Positions 36,956 through 46,149 are shown, numbered from the stretch's first letter. The stretch: 48,986 nt of DNA from Nocardia asiatica NBRC 100129 (GCF_000308415.1 NZ_BAFS01000231.1:1-48986), one strand, 5' to 3'. Program-made: numbers and translations. The notes: generated from the letters alone by a model not told the origin.

Positions 36956-37329
36956 AGGAATGGGTCCCGCGATACTCACCGACTCGCGGAGGACGCGCGC
37001 AGCGATCAGAAGGCTCACGCCACTGGACCGATGACCTGACAACCGGGCAGGGCGAGACCCTCTCGCTTCCGCTCGCGGTCGCGAATATCGCCAGCACTGT
37101 CACAGGAAGGGTCTCCGAGACTCGCTGGTGGCGCAGGAGTACCGGCCATGCTGCCGGAGCAGGGCCGGTGGTGGCAGCTGATCTGAATCTGCTTCGAACT
37201 CTGCGCTGTCGGCACAGTCTCGGACAGCTGGGCGGCATGATCGCCTCGCTGGGCGCGGCCTGGACAGCCCTGGCGCGTGGATAACGCTGGGCTACGCGGG
37301 CGCCGCGGTCCGCAGAACGGGATTCCGTT
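36956..37329. other. No supported gene; one open frame without a start
   Basis: A frame open on the plus strand from a TAG at 36955-36957 to a TAA at 37282-37284 reads plausibly protein-like (for example TLSLPLAVANIASTV and GQLGGMIASLGAAWTALARG). It has no start codon until about 37166, near its end. It may be the tail of a decayed gene. No family is recognised. Confidence 0.3.
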
Positions 37330-38043
37330 TCACCACTGCCCGTACTCGGGCGTGAGCACGTTGTTCACATCGATCCCCACCCCGTCGAGGGTTCGCTTGT
37401 CGATCTCGAACTGGTGCAGGTTGGCGGTGGGGTGCACGAAACCTTTCGGGGTTCCCCAGTTGTGCTGCCAGTACCAAGAGGCCAGTCCGGCGGTTTGCGC
37501 GAGTTCGATGGTGGGGGTGTTCGCGTAGACGCCGGTGTTCTCCTTGCCGAGCACCGACTGCCAGCCCAGCAGGTACGGCGCGATCATGGTGGCGAAGTCG
37601 ACCGGGGAGGGGTTGTCGTCGATGGACGCGTAGATGGGCACGTTGTCGGGGCCGCCCGCGGCGCGGTGCAGCGCGAGCCCGCGCTCGGCGTGCCGCTTGC
37701 CCGCCTCCAGCCCGCCGCGCCAGTCCGCGGTCGGCCCCTTACCGAACTGGTAGCACGAGACGATCTGGAGACCCGCCGCCTTGAGATCCTCCACTTCGGC
37801 GGAGCGCAGCGGTTTGCCCGCCATCCACTCGGCGCCGGGTCGTCGGTCGGAGACATAGCGGATCACGCCGAGATGTCCCGCGTCGCGGATCGCCGTGGCA
37901 GCGGGAACGCCGCCCGAGTAGTCGATCAGCGTGCCGAGCGAGGGCCGGGCGGAGGCCGCGGCCGCCGTCGCGGTCACGCCGACCACGGCCGCGGCGGCCG
38001 CGTAGGCGAACAGATCACGCCGGGATACCGAGCTGGAACGCAT
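37330..38043 (-). CDS. Tat-exported DUF1906 glycoside-hydrolase-like protein
   Basis: The ATG at 38043 follows AAGGAG and gives 237 residues; the upstream extension to 38139 is rejected. A twin-arginine signal (SRRDLFAYAAAAAVVGV) is at residues 7-24. The mature part is the DUF1906 (Rv2525c-like) TIM-barrel domain: TLIDYSGGVPAATAIRDAGHLGVIRYVSD, LQIVSCYQFGKG, DNVPIYASIDDNPSP and GVYANTPTIE. Members resemble lysozyme-like glycosidases and M. tuberculosis Rv2525c is Tat-exported and affects the cell wall. A role in peptidoglycan or wall glycan turnover is inferred. Confidence 0.88.
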   Translation of the reverse strand: MRSSSVSRRDLFAYAAAAAVVGVTATAAAASARPSLGTLIDYSGGVPAATAIRDAGHLGVIRYVSDRRPGAEWMAGKPLRSAEVEDLKAAGLQIVSCYQFGKGPTADWRGGLEAGKRHAERGLALHRAAGGPDNVPIYASIDDNPSPVDFATMIAPYLLGWQSVLGKENTGVYANTPTIELAQTAGLASWYWQHNWGTPKGFVHPTANLHQFEIDKRTLDGVGIDVNNVLTPEYGQW

Positions 38044-38221
38044 CGTGGACTCCTTCGCGCGACCCGACCTGGATGGCAGCGTGCCCGGCGCACCTTCCCC
38101 ATACCTGATGTGCGCCGGGAGCCTCGAACGTGAACTCATTTCACCACATTCACATTGGAACCGCTAGACCCAGGAGAAACACGTTTCACATTCGCCACAG
38201 AAGCACGGGGCGGTGCGCGGC

Positions 38222-39349
38222 TCAGGCGATGCCGTCGATGCGCGCGGCCACATCGATGGTGCGCATCGCAGGGTCGGCCAGTTCCCTGCGGATCACCGCC
38301 GCCACCTGCGCCACGACCTGTTTCCTTATCCCGGCGAGCGCGCCGAGAGCCGCTGCTCGCGCGCCGTGCGCGGTGAACTCCATCCGGATGTCGGCCGGGT
38401 CCGGCGGCGGCACGTCGATCACCACGCGCAACGGATCGGCGGCTCCGGCGGTGAGCACCAACGGCACCTCGAGGTCGGCGCGATAGCGATTGGCTTTCAG
38501 CACGTCCACCGTGATGTCCAAGCTCACTGGCAACATCAGGTCGAAGGCGACCAGGTCGGCCGACCGGTCCACCAAGCGCGGCAGGCGGACCGCGCCGCGA
38601 ACGGTCACCACGGCGCTGGCACGCGGCCCGGTCCGCAGCGGCCCGACCTCGATCGGCCGCCCCGCCAACCGCTCCACTACGTCGAGCACCCGCTCGCGCG
38701 TCACGAGGCGGGAGAAGAAACGATGACCGAACCGCCCGTAGTCGATCCAGTCGAACGCGGTCTTGTCCCGGTGCTCCGAGCGCTTTCCCGCGACCATGGC
38801 CTCGACGTCGAACACCAGGCCGCGGCGGGTGTGCGGATCGGCCAGCATGGCGTTGACCCGGGAGGCGACCTCCCGCTGCACGACGCCCGCGATCGGGTCG
38901 AGCAGCCATTCCCACGCCGAGTCCACCGCTTGGGCGCGCAGGACGAAGCTGATGTCGCGCTGGGTGATCGGCGGGATGTCGATGATGACGAGCACGGGTT
39001 CGGCGGTGCGGGCGTGCAGCGTGAGGTCGATTTCGACCCGCGCCTCCAGGCGTAGCTTCCGGCCGCCGAGCAGCACCTTCAGCGTGAGCGACACCGGGAC
39101 GGTGACCGCGAACGACACGCGCGGACCGCTGTGCAGGACGCGCGGGGTGCCGACCTTGCCCTCGGCGACGAAACCGGCGAGCCCGGCGGGGCCGATCGAG
39201 ACCGGGCCGATGATCATGCCGCGGCCCGCCATGCCGGATACGGCGGACTCGATGCGCGCGGCGTTCACGGCGTGCGTGACGAAACGCTCACCGAACTCGG
39301 CGTAGTCGATCCAGACAGGCGCACTACCAGCGTCGTCGATCGGATGCAT
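38222..39349 (-). CDS. Internally duplicated protein of unknown function
   Basis: The 375-residue product is two copies of one domain of about 180 residues. Copy 1 starts WIDYAEFGERFVTHAVNAARIESAV and copy 2 starts WIDYGRFGHRFFSRLVTRERVLDVV. In each the next element is GP(V/L)xxGPxx. Beta-rich stretches (VSLTLKVLLGG, VSLDITVDVLK), then VIIDIPPITQRDI in copy 1 and VVIDVPPPDPADI in copy 2, follow, ending in a helix. No signal peptide or membrane helix is seen. The fold is amphipathic beta and could bind lipid, but this is a guess. The ATG at 39349 is preferred; GTG codons at 39370 and 39391 are possible. Confidence 0.75.
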   Translation of the reverse strand: MHPIDDAGSAPVWIDYAEFGERFVTHAVNAARIESAVSGMAGRGMIIGPVSIGPAGLAGFVAEGKVGTPRVLHSGPRVSFAVTVPVSLTLKVLLGGRKLRLEARVEIDLTLHARTAEPVLVIIDIPPITQRDISFVLRAQAVDSAWEWLLDPIAGVVQREVASRVNAMLADPHTRRGLVFDVEAMVAGKRSEHRDKTAFDWIDYGRFGHRFFSRLVTRERVLDVVERLAGRPIEVGPLRTGPRASAVVTVRGAVRLPRLVDRSADLVAFDLMLPVSLDITVDVLKANRYRADLEVPLVLTAGAADPLRVVIDVPPPDPADIRMEFTAHGARAAALGALAGIRKQVVAQVAAVIRRELADPAMRTIDVAARIDGIA

Positions 39350-39578
39350 CAGTAGTTCCTGAACCCTCACCTCTCGATGGACACCCGACACGGTACGCGA
39401 CCGATCTTGCCCGGCTGTGGAACGCGCTGCTCAGCCCGGGATCCCCGTCCTGCCGATGAGGGGGAAGCAGGGCGGGGACCGGCGGCGGCGCTGCCGGGCG
39501 CCGCCGTCTCCATCGTAGGACTATCCGGCGCGCTGTTTCACCCGCATATCGGAGGGTCCGGGCGCGCCGAGTTCGATC

Positions 39579-40184
39579 TCACAATCGCCCGAAACCGACC
39601 ACGCCGGGAAGGTCGGCCAGGGTGAACCGGTAGATGCGGACCTCGTCGAATTCGTTGCCGCCGATGGTGGTGACCCGGCCGTCGTCCGCCCGAAGGACGA
39701 TGTTCGTGTGCTGACCATAGGGGCTGGACTCTCCGTACAGCAGGACGTCACCCGTGCGCGGGACGTAGCCCGACCCGATCGGGGAGAACCGCCCGTTGCT
39801 CTCGTAGTACTCCTGCAGCGTGTACACGCCGGGGATCCGCCACGAGCCCGAATTCGGATTGGAAAGCGGCACACCCGCCTCACGGAACACCCAGCTGACG
39901 AAGTCGGCGCACCATGCCTCGTCGACACCCTCGGCGTATTTCGGGCCGGCTCCAGGCGCGCTGAACTCACGCTCGGCGACCGCCACGATCCCGGCCTGAG
40001 CCGGATCGAGCGCGGACCGATCGAGAGCGGGGAACTCGGTGAGCCGCTCTTCCCCCACCGCCAGACCGTCCCGGCGGTCCTGCCACGTATAGAGCCCGGC
40101 CACCGCGGCGGCAGCCACACCCAGCGCCACCAAGACCAGCGCGATCCACCGTCCGGACCGTGACCTCGGTTCTCGTCCCGTCAT
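39579..40184 (-). CDS. Membrane-anchored CHAP-domain protein
   Basis: The ATG at 40184 follows a GGGAGGAG run and gives 201 residues. A single N-terminal helix (WIALVLVALGVAAAAVAGLY, residues 13-32) anchors it outside the cell. The CHAP domain has the catalytic Cys92 in EAWCADFVSWVFREAG and His159 in YGQHTNIVL, with GDVLLYGE and TTIGGNE around them. CHAP enzymes cleave peptidoglycan peptides or amide bonds, so a wall-remodelling role is likely. It is close to the DUF1906 gene, also cell-wall related. Confidence 0.85.
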   Translation of the reverse strand: MTGREPRSRSGRWIALVLVALGVAAAAVAGLYTWQDRRDGLAVGEERLTEFPALDRSALDPAQAGIVAVAEREFSAPGAGPKYAEGVDEAWCADFVSWVFREAGVPLSNPNSGSWRIPGVYTLQEYYESNGRFSPIGSGYVPRTGDVLLYGESSPYGQHTNIVLRADDGRVTTIGGNEFDEVRIYRFTLADLPGVVGFGRL

Positions 40185-40379
40185 CTCCCGGCTCCTCCCT
40201 ACCGCGAACTTTCGAGTATGCGGGATGCAACGCGCGAATCGGCCGAACAGTTCCAATTCCACCGCACGGCGGTTTCGCTTCCCCCGCGACGGGGCGCCCT
40301 CCACGAGCCGAAATCGTTTACGGCGCCGGGGCAATCGCGCTAGTCTGCGGGAGAGACCAGCCGATGGGGAGGTACGGCC

Positions 40380-41030
40380 CTGGACACGCTGTGGACATTC
40401 ATCGTGCATCGTCGGCACCAGTTGCTGGTCGACTCCTACCTGCACGTCTCGGCCGTGGTGCAATCGGTGCTGCTCGCCACGGTGGTCTCGGTACTGATCG
40501 GGATTCTGGTCTACCGCAGTCCGTTCGGCTCCTCGATCGCCTCCGCGCTGGCCGGCGCGGTGCTCACCGTGCCGTCGTTCGCGCTGCTCGGCCTGCTGAT
40601 CCCGGTGCTCGGACTCGGTGTCGCACCGACGATCACGGCGCTCGTGGTGTACGCGCTGCTACCGATCATGCGCAACACCATCATCGGACTCGCCTCGGTG
40701 GACCCCGCCGTGACCGACGCGGCGCGCGGGGTCGGGATGAACCGGCTGCGCGTACTCGCCCGGATCGAGCTGCCGCTGGCCTGGCCCGCCATCCTGGCCG
40801 GAATGCGGGTGAGCACCCAGCTGATCATGGGAATACTCGCGCTCGCCGCTTACGCCAAAGGTCCCGGGCTCGGCAATCTGATCTTCTCCGGACTCGCTCG
40901 CCTCGGCAGTCCGAACGCGGTGCCGCAGGCGCTGGTCGGCACGATCCTCGTCGTCGTGCTCGCCCTCGCGCTCGACGGGATCTACGTCCTGATCGGACGG
41001 CTCACCACCTCGAGGGGAATTCGTGACTGA
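40380..41030 (+). CDS. Osmoprotectant ABC transporter permease (OpuCB/ProW type), first subunit
   Basis: This first gene of a four-gene operon encodes a permease of about 216 residues with five or six transmembrane helices. It has the EAA-like loop DAARGVGMNRLRVLARIELPLAWPAILAGMR. A start at a CTG (40380) is favoured because GGGGAGGT lies 6 bases upstream and the reading LDTLWTFIVHRRHQ matches the usual N-terminus of the family. The first GTG, at 40404, has no ribosome site. Homologs carry glycine betaine, choline or carnitine. It overlaps the ATPase gene by 8 bases. Confidence 0.88.
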   Translation: MDTLWTFIVHRRHQLLVDSYLHVSAVVQSVLLATVVSVLIGILVYRSPFGSSIASALAGAVLTVPSFALLGLLIPVLGLGVAPTITALVVYALLPIMRNTIIGLASVDPAVTDAARGVGMNRLRVLARIELPLAWPAILAGMRVSTQLIMGILALAAYAKGPGLGNLIFSGLARLGSPNAVPQALVGTILVVVLALALDGIYVLIGRLTTSRGIRD

Positions 41031-42222
41031 CACCGAAACCAGCGGCGGCGCGGCCGCATCGGTCGTCTCCGGCGTCGAGATCGTGCTCGACTCGGTGACC
41101 AAACACTATCCGGGTCAACGCGACCCGGCCGTCGACCGCGTCTCGCTGACCATCCCGGCCGGTGAGATCGTGGTCCTGGTCGGCCCCTCCGGTTGCGGCA
41201 AGACCACCACCATGCGGATGATCAACCGGTTGATCGAGCCCACCTCGGGGACCGTCACGATCGACGGGCGCGACGCGGCCACGATGCATCCCGACCGGTT
41301 GCGCCGCGGCATCGGCTACTCGATCCAGCAGGCGGGCCTGTTCCCGCACCTGACCGTCGCGCAGAACGTCGCGACCGTGCCCGGCCTGATCGGGTGGGAC
41401 CGGCGGCGCATCGCGGCACGGGTCGAGGAGATGCTGGAGCTGGTCGGCCTGGACCCGGCCACCTTCCGCGACCGCTATCCCCGGCAGCTCTCCGGCGGAC
41501 AGCAGCAGCGGGTCGGCGTGGCCAGGGCGCTGGCGGCCGACCCGCCCGTACTGCTGATGGACGAGCCGTTCGGCGCGGTCGATCCGATCACCCGGGGCCT
41601 GTTGCAGGACGAGTTGCTGCGCCTGCAAGGCGAACTCGGCAAGACGATCGTCTTCGTCACCCACGATTTCACCGAGGCGGTCAAACTCGGTGACCGCATC
41701 GCGGTGCTGGGCGACCGTTCCAGCATCCTGCAGTACGACACGCCTGCGGCGATCCTGGCCGACCCGGCCGACGAGACGGTCGCCGGCTTCGTCGGCGCGG
41801 ACGCCTCGCTCAAACAGCTCACGCTGACCCGGGTCCGGGACGTCGAACTCGACGACTGCCCCACCGCGACCGAGCAGGAGCCGGTCGAGCAGCTGCGCGC
41901 CGCGCTCGCCGACCGACCCCGGCCGTGGGCGCTGGTGCTGGACGCTCAGCGCCGCCCACGCCGGTGGGTTTCGGCCGAACAGCTGGCACACGCCGGGTCG
42001 CTGCGCGAGATCGGGTCGCCGGTGCCGGGGACGCTGTCGCTGCGATCGACTTTGCAGGACGCGCTCGAGGCACTGCTGACGCAGCAGAACGCGACCGCGG
42101 TGGTGACCGGGACGCGCGGCGAGTACGCCGGGCTGATCACCATCGACACCCTGATCGGCCACCTGTCGGCGCTGCGCGCCGAGCACGCCGCCGACCGCGC
42201 CGCCACGGACGGCACGCCATGA
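41023..42222 (+). CDS. Osmoprotectant ABC transporter ATP-binding subunit (OpuCA/ProV type)
   Basis: This 399-residue ATPase has Walker A GPSGCGKTTT at residues 54-63, the Q-loop in YSIQQAGLFPHL, the signature LSGGQQQRVGVARAL, Walker B VLLMDEPFGAVDP and the switch His in FVTHDFTEAV. A C-terminal region of about 130 residues (LRSTLQDALEALLTQQNATAVVTG and GEYAGLITIDTLIG) is a CBS-type regulatory domain. CBS domains in OpuA/OpuC sense ionic strength, so activity may depend on osmotic stress. It starts with a GTG inside the permease gene and ends in an ATGA overlap with the second permease. Confidence 0.94.
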   Translation: MTDTETSGGAAASVVSGVEIVLDSVTKHYPGQRDPAVDRVSLTIPAGEIVVLVGPSGCGKTTTMRMINRLIEPTSGTVTIDGRDAATMHPDRLRRGIGYSIQQAGLFPHLTVAQNVATVPGLIGWDRRRIAARVEEMLELVGLDPATFRDRYPRQLSGGQQQRVGVARALAADPPVLLMDEPFGAVDPITRGLLQDELLRLQGELGKTIVFVTHDFTEAVKLGDRIAVLGDRSSILQYDTPAAILADPADETVAGFVGADASLKQLTLTRVRDVELDDCPTATEQEPVEQLRAALADRPRPWALVLDAQRRPRRWVSAEQLAHAGSLREIGSPVPGTLSLRSTLQDALEALLTQQNATAVVTGTRGEYAGLITIDTLIGHLSALRAEHAADRAATDGTP

Positions 42223-42980
42223 CCACCGTCGCGTCACCCGCCGCCCAGCGCAGAGCCGAACACGTCCGGCTGGTCGCCCAGCCCGCGCTGGTGTTCGCGC
42301 TCACCGCGGGCGTGCTGGTGTGGGCCTACGCCCGCGACCTCACCGTCACCCAGCGGGCCAGTCTGAACGCGGGCAACGTCGCGACCGTCACCTGGCAGCA
42401 CGTGCTGATCACCGCGACCGTGGTGTCGATCGTCGTCGCGGTGGCCGTCCCGCTCGGCACCCTGCTCACCCGGCCGGGATTCCGCCGTCTGGCGCCGGTT
42501 TTCGTCGGTGTCGCGAACATGGCGGCGGCCGCACCGGCCATCGGCCTGATCGTGCTGTTCTACCTGGTCACCCGCACCACCGGATTCTGGATCGGCGTCG
42601 CGCCGATCGCGCTCTACTCGCTGCTTCCGGTGCTGCGCAACACGATCCTGGGCTACCAGCAGGTGGACCGGACGCTGATCGATGCGGGCCGCGGTCAGGG
42701 GATGTCGGCCGCGACGGTGCTGCGGCGCATCGAATTCCCGCTCGCGGTGCCCTACATCCTGGCCGGGCTGCGCACGTCGCTGGTGCTCGCGGTCGGCACC
42801 GCGACACTGTCGTTCCTGGTGAGCGCGGGCGGTCTCGGCATCTTGATCGACACCGGCTACAAGCTGCGCGACAACGTCACCCTGGTGGTCGGCGCGGTGC
42901 TCGCGGTGGCACTGGCGCTGCTGGTGGACTGGCTCGGCGCGCTCGCCGAAGCGTTCCTCGGGCCAAGGGGGCTGAAATGA
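42219..42980 (+). CDS. Osmoprotectant ABC transporter permease, second subunit
   Basis: The ATG at 42219 overlaps the ATPase stop, giving 253 residues. About six transmembrane segments are seen. The permease loop is DAGRGQGMSAATVLRRIEFPLAVPYILAGLR, and LSFLVSAGGLGILIDTGYKLRDNV follows. Together with the first permease it forms the heterodimeric membrane channel. The stop overlaps the ATG of the binding-protein gene (ATGA). Confidence 0.92.
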   Translation: MTTVASPAAQRRAEHVRLVAQPALVFALTAGVLVWAYARDLTVTQRASLNAGNVATVTWQHVLITATVVSIVVAVAVPLGTLLTRPGFRRLAPVFVGVANMAAAAPAIGLIVLFYLVTRTTGFWIGVAPIALYSLLPVLRNTILGYQQVDRTLIDAGRGQGMSAATVLRRIEFPLAVPYILAGLRTSLVLAVGTATLSFLVSAGGLGILIDTGYKLRDNVTLVVGAVLAVALALLVDWLGALAEAFLGPRGLK

Positions 42981-43951
42981 CCCGGGCTCGGCGCGCGTTC
43001 GCGCTCGTACTCGGTGCGGCGCTGCTGGCCGCGTGCGGGCTGCAATCCGGCGGCTCGGTGCCGCTGCTGGTGGGTCCGGGCAGCATCGGACCGGTGCCCG
43101 AACTCGACGGTGTGCGCGTCACGGTGGGTTCCAAGGACTTCACCGAGCAGAACATCCTCGGGTATCTCATCGAGTTCGCCCTCTCGGCGGCGGGCGCCGA
43201 CGTGCGCGACCTGACCAACATCCAGGGCTCCAACAGCGTGCGCGACGCCCAGCTGCACGGGCAGATAGACCTCGCCTACGACTACACCGGCACCGGCTGG
43301 ATCAACTACCTCGGCAACGAGACGCCGGTGCCCGACGAGATCGGCCAGTTCGAGGCCGTGCGCGACGCCGACCTCGCCGAGCACGGCATGGTGTGGGCGG
43401 CGATGGCGCCGATGAACAACACCTACGCGCTGGTCATGAGCGCGCGCACCGCGCAGGAGACGGGCGTGCGGACACTCTCGGACTACGCCGGGCTGGTCGG
43501 AACCGACCCGGCCGCCGCATCCCTCTGCGTCGGTACCGAATTCAACGTCCGCCAGGACGGATTCCCGGGACTGACCCGCAAATACGAGATCGACGCGGGC
43601 AAAGTGCGCAAGCAGATCGTCCAGGACGCCTTGGTGTACCAGGCGACCGCCGACGGCAGACAGTGCCGCTTCGGCTCCGTCGCCGCCACCGACGGACGCA
43701 TTCCGGCGCTGAATCTCGTCCTGCTACAGGATGACCGCGGTTTCTTCCCGAAGTACAACGCCGCGCTGGTGATGCGCAAAAGTTTCGCCGACGCGCATCC
43801 GCAGGTCGTCACCGTGCTGGCCCCGATCTCCCAGCGCCTCACCAACGAGGTCATCACCGAACTCAACCGGCAGGTCGACGTGGACGGACGTGAACCCGCG
43901 GATGTGGCGCGGGACTGGATGGTCGCCCAGGGTTTCGTCACCGCGCGTTGA
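42977..43951 (+). CDS. Osmoprotectant-binding lipoprotein (OpuCC/ProX type)
   Basis: This 324-residue lipoprotein has lipobox LAAC at about residues 17-20 after an Arg-rich start. The family signature [22 protein letters not shown] appears near 48-69, followed by [22 protein letters not shown] and [15 protein letters not shown]. These carry the aromatic cage that binds quaternary ammonium compounds. It ends the four-gene operon, in which every junction overlaps. Uptake of glycine betaine or related compounds under osmotic stress is the expected role. Confidence 0.94.
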   Translation: MTRARRAFALVLGAALLAACGLQSGGSVPLLVGPGSIGPVPELDGVRVTVGSKDFTEQNILGYLIEFALSAAGADVRDLTNIQGSNSVRDAQLHGQIDLAYDYTGTGWINYLGNETPVPDEIGQFEAVRDADLAEHGMVWAAMAPMNNTYALVMSARTAQETGVRTLSDYAGLVGTDPAAASLCVGTEFNVRQDGFPGLTRKYEIDAGKVRKQIVQDALVYQATADGRQCRFGSVAATDGRIPALNLVLLQDDRGFFPKYNAALVMRKSFADAHPQVVTVLAPISQRLTNEVITELNRQVDVDGREPADVARDWMVAQGFVTAR

Positions 43952-43969
43952 TCCGAAACCTCGTCCCGC

Positions 43970-44283
43970 GTGGCGGCCCAGGCGCCGCTGGTCATCGGCA
44001 CGGACACCGGCGGACCCATCCGCCAGCCCCGCGACCGTCGGCACCGAGCCGACCTACGGCACGGTGTCGCGCTTCGGCCTGGTCACGTGCGGGTCGTCGC
44101 GGGACGAGGGCGGACCGTGTGACCGGACGGTGCTGGACACCGCCCTGCGGCAACGGCATATCGCACATCACCGCAACGCCCCACCAACACCGGATTTCCG
44201 CACTGACATTCGTGATCACCACCTGCTGCACGAGGTGATCGCCGGATTCGACCCGCGCGACGCCACGGAGCGCAGCGCCGACC
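43970..44283 (+). pseudogene. Decayed gatA (amidotransferase amidase subunit) fragment
   Basis: Translation gives [20 protein letters not shown], then after a one-base frameshift [35 protein letters not shown] and later [20 protein letters not shown]. These match the amidase-signature core of GatA, in order. Between LDTAL and LLHEV about 27 unrelated codons are inserted. The catalytic Ser of GTDTGGS is replaced by Pro. Both ends of the gene are missing. It is a relic following the osmoprotectant operon; a working gatA must be elsewhere. Confidence 0.75.
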
Positions 44284-44396
44284 GGCCCGGCCGGAGGGCA
44301 TACAGGGGCACCCGGCACATTCGGTCCGCTACACCTGCCGAGCGAAGAACATATCCCGCCACGCAGCACAGTCGGCCTGCCGCGCTGCCGACATAT

Positions 44397-44434
44397 CGCC
44401 GGGCGCCGACCCCGCATCAGGTCGGCGCCCGGCG
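44397..44434 (-). terminator. Strong hairpin terminator
   Basis: A perfect 15-bp stem (CGCCGGGCGCCGACC at 44397-44411, complement at 44420-44434) with an 8-base loop ends 16 bases before the stop of the TIGR03086 gene, which reads toward it. Confidence 0.8.
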
Positions 44435-44449
44435 ATCCGCCACCGGCGT

Positions 44450-45088
44450 TCAGGCGCGCGGGTCACGCCCCAGGTAGCGCAGCAGGTCCGCCACGGCAGT
44501 GCCGTCGGCCGGGCCGTCCACGATCGCGGCGTACGCGCCCCACTGGCGCAGCGGTTCGACGATCTCGGCCGCCTCGCCGCTACCGGGCGCCGGGTGGATG
44601 GCGCGGGCGGCGGCGAGCAGGTGGGTGGCGAGTTCGTCGGTCAGCGGCGAGGGCTGGCCGGTGGCGACCGCGATGTCCCAGGCGTGCACGGCGGCGTCCA
44701 GCGCGCACATCACCGCGGCGACCGGGGTGGCGAGCGCGCCGTGCGGCAGCGGCGTCGGCACCGTCTCGGTGGCGTCGTCGACCGTGGCCCAGGCGACGGA
44801 GGTCTGCTCGATCGCCTCGCGCACCAGCTCCGACGCGGTTCCCTCGATCACGCCGGAAGGCGCGAAGGGGTTGTACGCCGGGCCGGCGCCGATCCCGAGG
44901 GACTCGGCGAAGGCCAGCTGATCGCCCGCGGCGTGCTGAACCACCTGCGTGACATCCCATTCCGAGCACGGGGTGGGCAGGTGCCACTGGTCCGCGCCGA
45001 CGCCCGCGACAACGGTCTCCAGCGCGCGGTAGGAGTCGGTGAGCACGTCGCGCCAGACGGTCGGGAGGGCGGGGGTGGTGGCGTTCAT
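44450..45088 (-). CDS. TIGR03086-family metal-binding protein (mycothiol-dependent DinB-like)
   Basis: This 212-residue protein of the DinB/mycothiol-maleylpyruvate-isomerase superfamily shows [33 protein letters not shown] with the first metal ligand His near residue 53. [19 protein letters not shown] follows with the other His. The family's metal-binding four-helix bundle often serves mycothiol transfer or conjugation; no specific substrate is known. It is transcribed away from the YafY regulator over a 77-base region containing inverted repeats, so it is a probable target of that regulator. Confidence 0.88.
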   Translation of the reverse strand: MNATTPALPTVWRDVLTDSYRALETVVAGVGADQWHLPTPCSEWDVTQVVQHAAGDQLAFAESLGIGAGPAYNPFAPSGVIEGTASELVREAIEQTSVAWATVDDATETVPTPLPHGALATPVAAVMCALDAAVHAWDIAVATGQPSPLTDELATHLLAAARAIHPAPGSGEAAEIVEPLRQWGAYAAIVDGPADGTAVADLLRYLGRDPRA

Positions 45089-45124
45089 GTCGGAGCCTTT
45101 CGAGTCGTACTTGCTGCTGACATC

Positions 45125-45160
45125 AGCCTATGCGGCCATTAGGCTATTTCTGTTCCTAAT
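45125..45160. promoter_or_regulatory. Overlapping inverted repeats between the TIGR03086 gene and YafY regulator
   Basis: AGCCTA at 45125-45130 pairs with TAGGCT at 45140-45145, and ATTAGG at 45138-45143 pairs with CCTAAT at 45155-45160. Three related half-sites in a short divergent promoter suggest an operator for the YafY regulator. Confidence 0.5.
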
Positions 45161-45165
45161 AAGAA

Positions 45166-46149
45166 ATGGAGTGGAAAGTGGCGTCGACCACAACGCGCCT
45201 GCTGCGGTTGCTCGCGCTGCTGCAGGACCGCGCATACACCGGTCGTGAACTCGCCGAGCGACTCGGCGTCACCGATCGCACCCTGCGCCACGACATCCAG
45301 CGGCTGCGCGAGCTGGGCTACCCGGTGCACGCCGCCCGCGGCGCGATCGGCGGCTACCGGCTCGGCCGCGGCACGACCATGCCGCCCCTGCTGCTGGACG
45401 ACGACGAGGCGGTGGCCGTCGCGGTCGCGGTCGGGCTCGCCGAGGACGGTTCCACCGGCATTTCGGACATCGCCGAGCACGTCACGAAAGCCTTGGGCAA
45501 GCTGGATCAGATCTTGCCGAAACGTCTGCAGCGCAAAGTCTCCGCGCTGCGCGAAGCGACGGCGATCGGCCCGGCCACGACCGGATCGCGGGAGCCGGAC
45601 GCCCCGGTGCCCGCCGTCGTGCTCACCACCCTGGCCGGCGCCGTCCGCGACGGCGCGACGGTCCGGATCGCCGAAGCCGCAGTCGGGTCCTCCGTCGAGA
45701 TCGAGCCGTACCGGCTGATCAATTGGCAGCGCCGCTGGTACCTGGTCGCCTACAGCCTGGAAGACCACACTTGGCGCGCCATTCCGCTGGCCGGTGTCCT
45801 TCGCGCCGAGGCGACTTCCCGCCGTTTCGCGGCCCGCGCACTCCCCGACGACGATCTGGTCGCGTTCGTCATGCGCCACATCGCCACCACGGGGTGGAAG
45901 GTGCAGGCCCGGGTCACCGTGCTCGCCCCCGCCGAGACGGTGATCGCCCGGATCAATCCCGCGGTCGGCGTGGTCGAGGCAGTGGAGGCGAACACCTGCG
46001 TCCTCTACACGGGCGCAGACGCGTTGGAGACGATCGCCATCTACCTGTCCATGCTGATGATGGACTTCCGAGTCGACGGCCCGCCCGAACTCGTCGCCCA
46101 TATCCGCACCTTGGGCCGCCGGTACACCGATGCGGTCGCCGATGCGTGA
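45166..46149 (+). CDS. YafY-type regulator with HTH and WYL domains
   Basis: This 327-residue regulator starts with a DeoR/HTH_11 helix-turn-helix (RLLRLLALLQDRAYTGRELAERLGVTDRTLRHDIQRLRELGYPV, residues about 10-55). The WYL ligand-binding domain follows (RWYLVAYSLEDHTWRAIPLAGVL near 192-214) with a WCX-type C-terminal extension. WYL regulators sense small ligands or single-stranded nucleic acids. The ATG at 45166 or the GTG at 45178, which has a better ribosome site, may be the start. It probably represses the divergent TIGR03086 gene. Confidence 0.9.
   Translation: MEWKVASTTTRLLRLLALLQDRAYTGRELAERLGVTDRTLRHDIQRLRELGYPVHAARGAIGGYRLGRGTTMPPLLLDDDEAVAVAVAVGLAEDGSTGISDIAEHVTKALGKLDQILPKRLQRKVSALREATAIGPATTGSREPDAPVPAVVLTTLAGAVRDGATVRIAEAAVGSSVEIEPYRLINWQRRWYLVAYSLEDHTWRAIPLAGVLRAEATSRRFAARALPDDDLVAFVMRHIATTGWKVQARVTVLAPAETVIARINPAVGVVEAVEANTCVLYTGADALETIAIYLSMLMMDFRVDGPPELVAHIRTLGRRYTDAVADA

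Noticed and set aside
39484..39505. GGCGGCG...CGCCGCC hairpin as a terminator for the CHAP gene
   Set aside because: It is a GC-simple repeat about 75 bases past the stop with no T-tract; such pairings arise by chance at this GC content.
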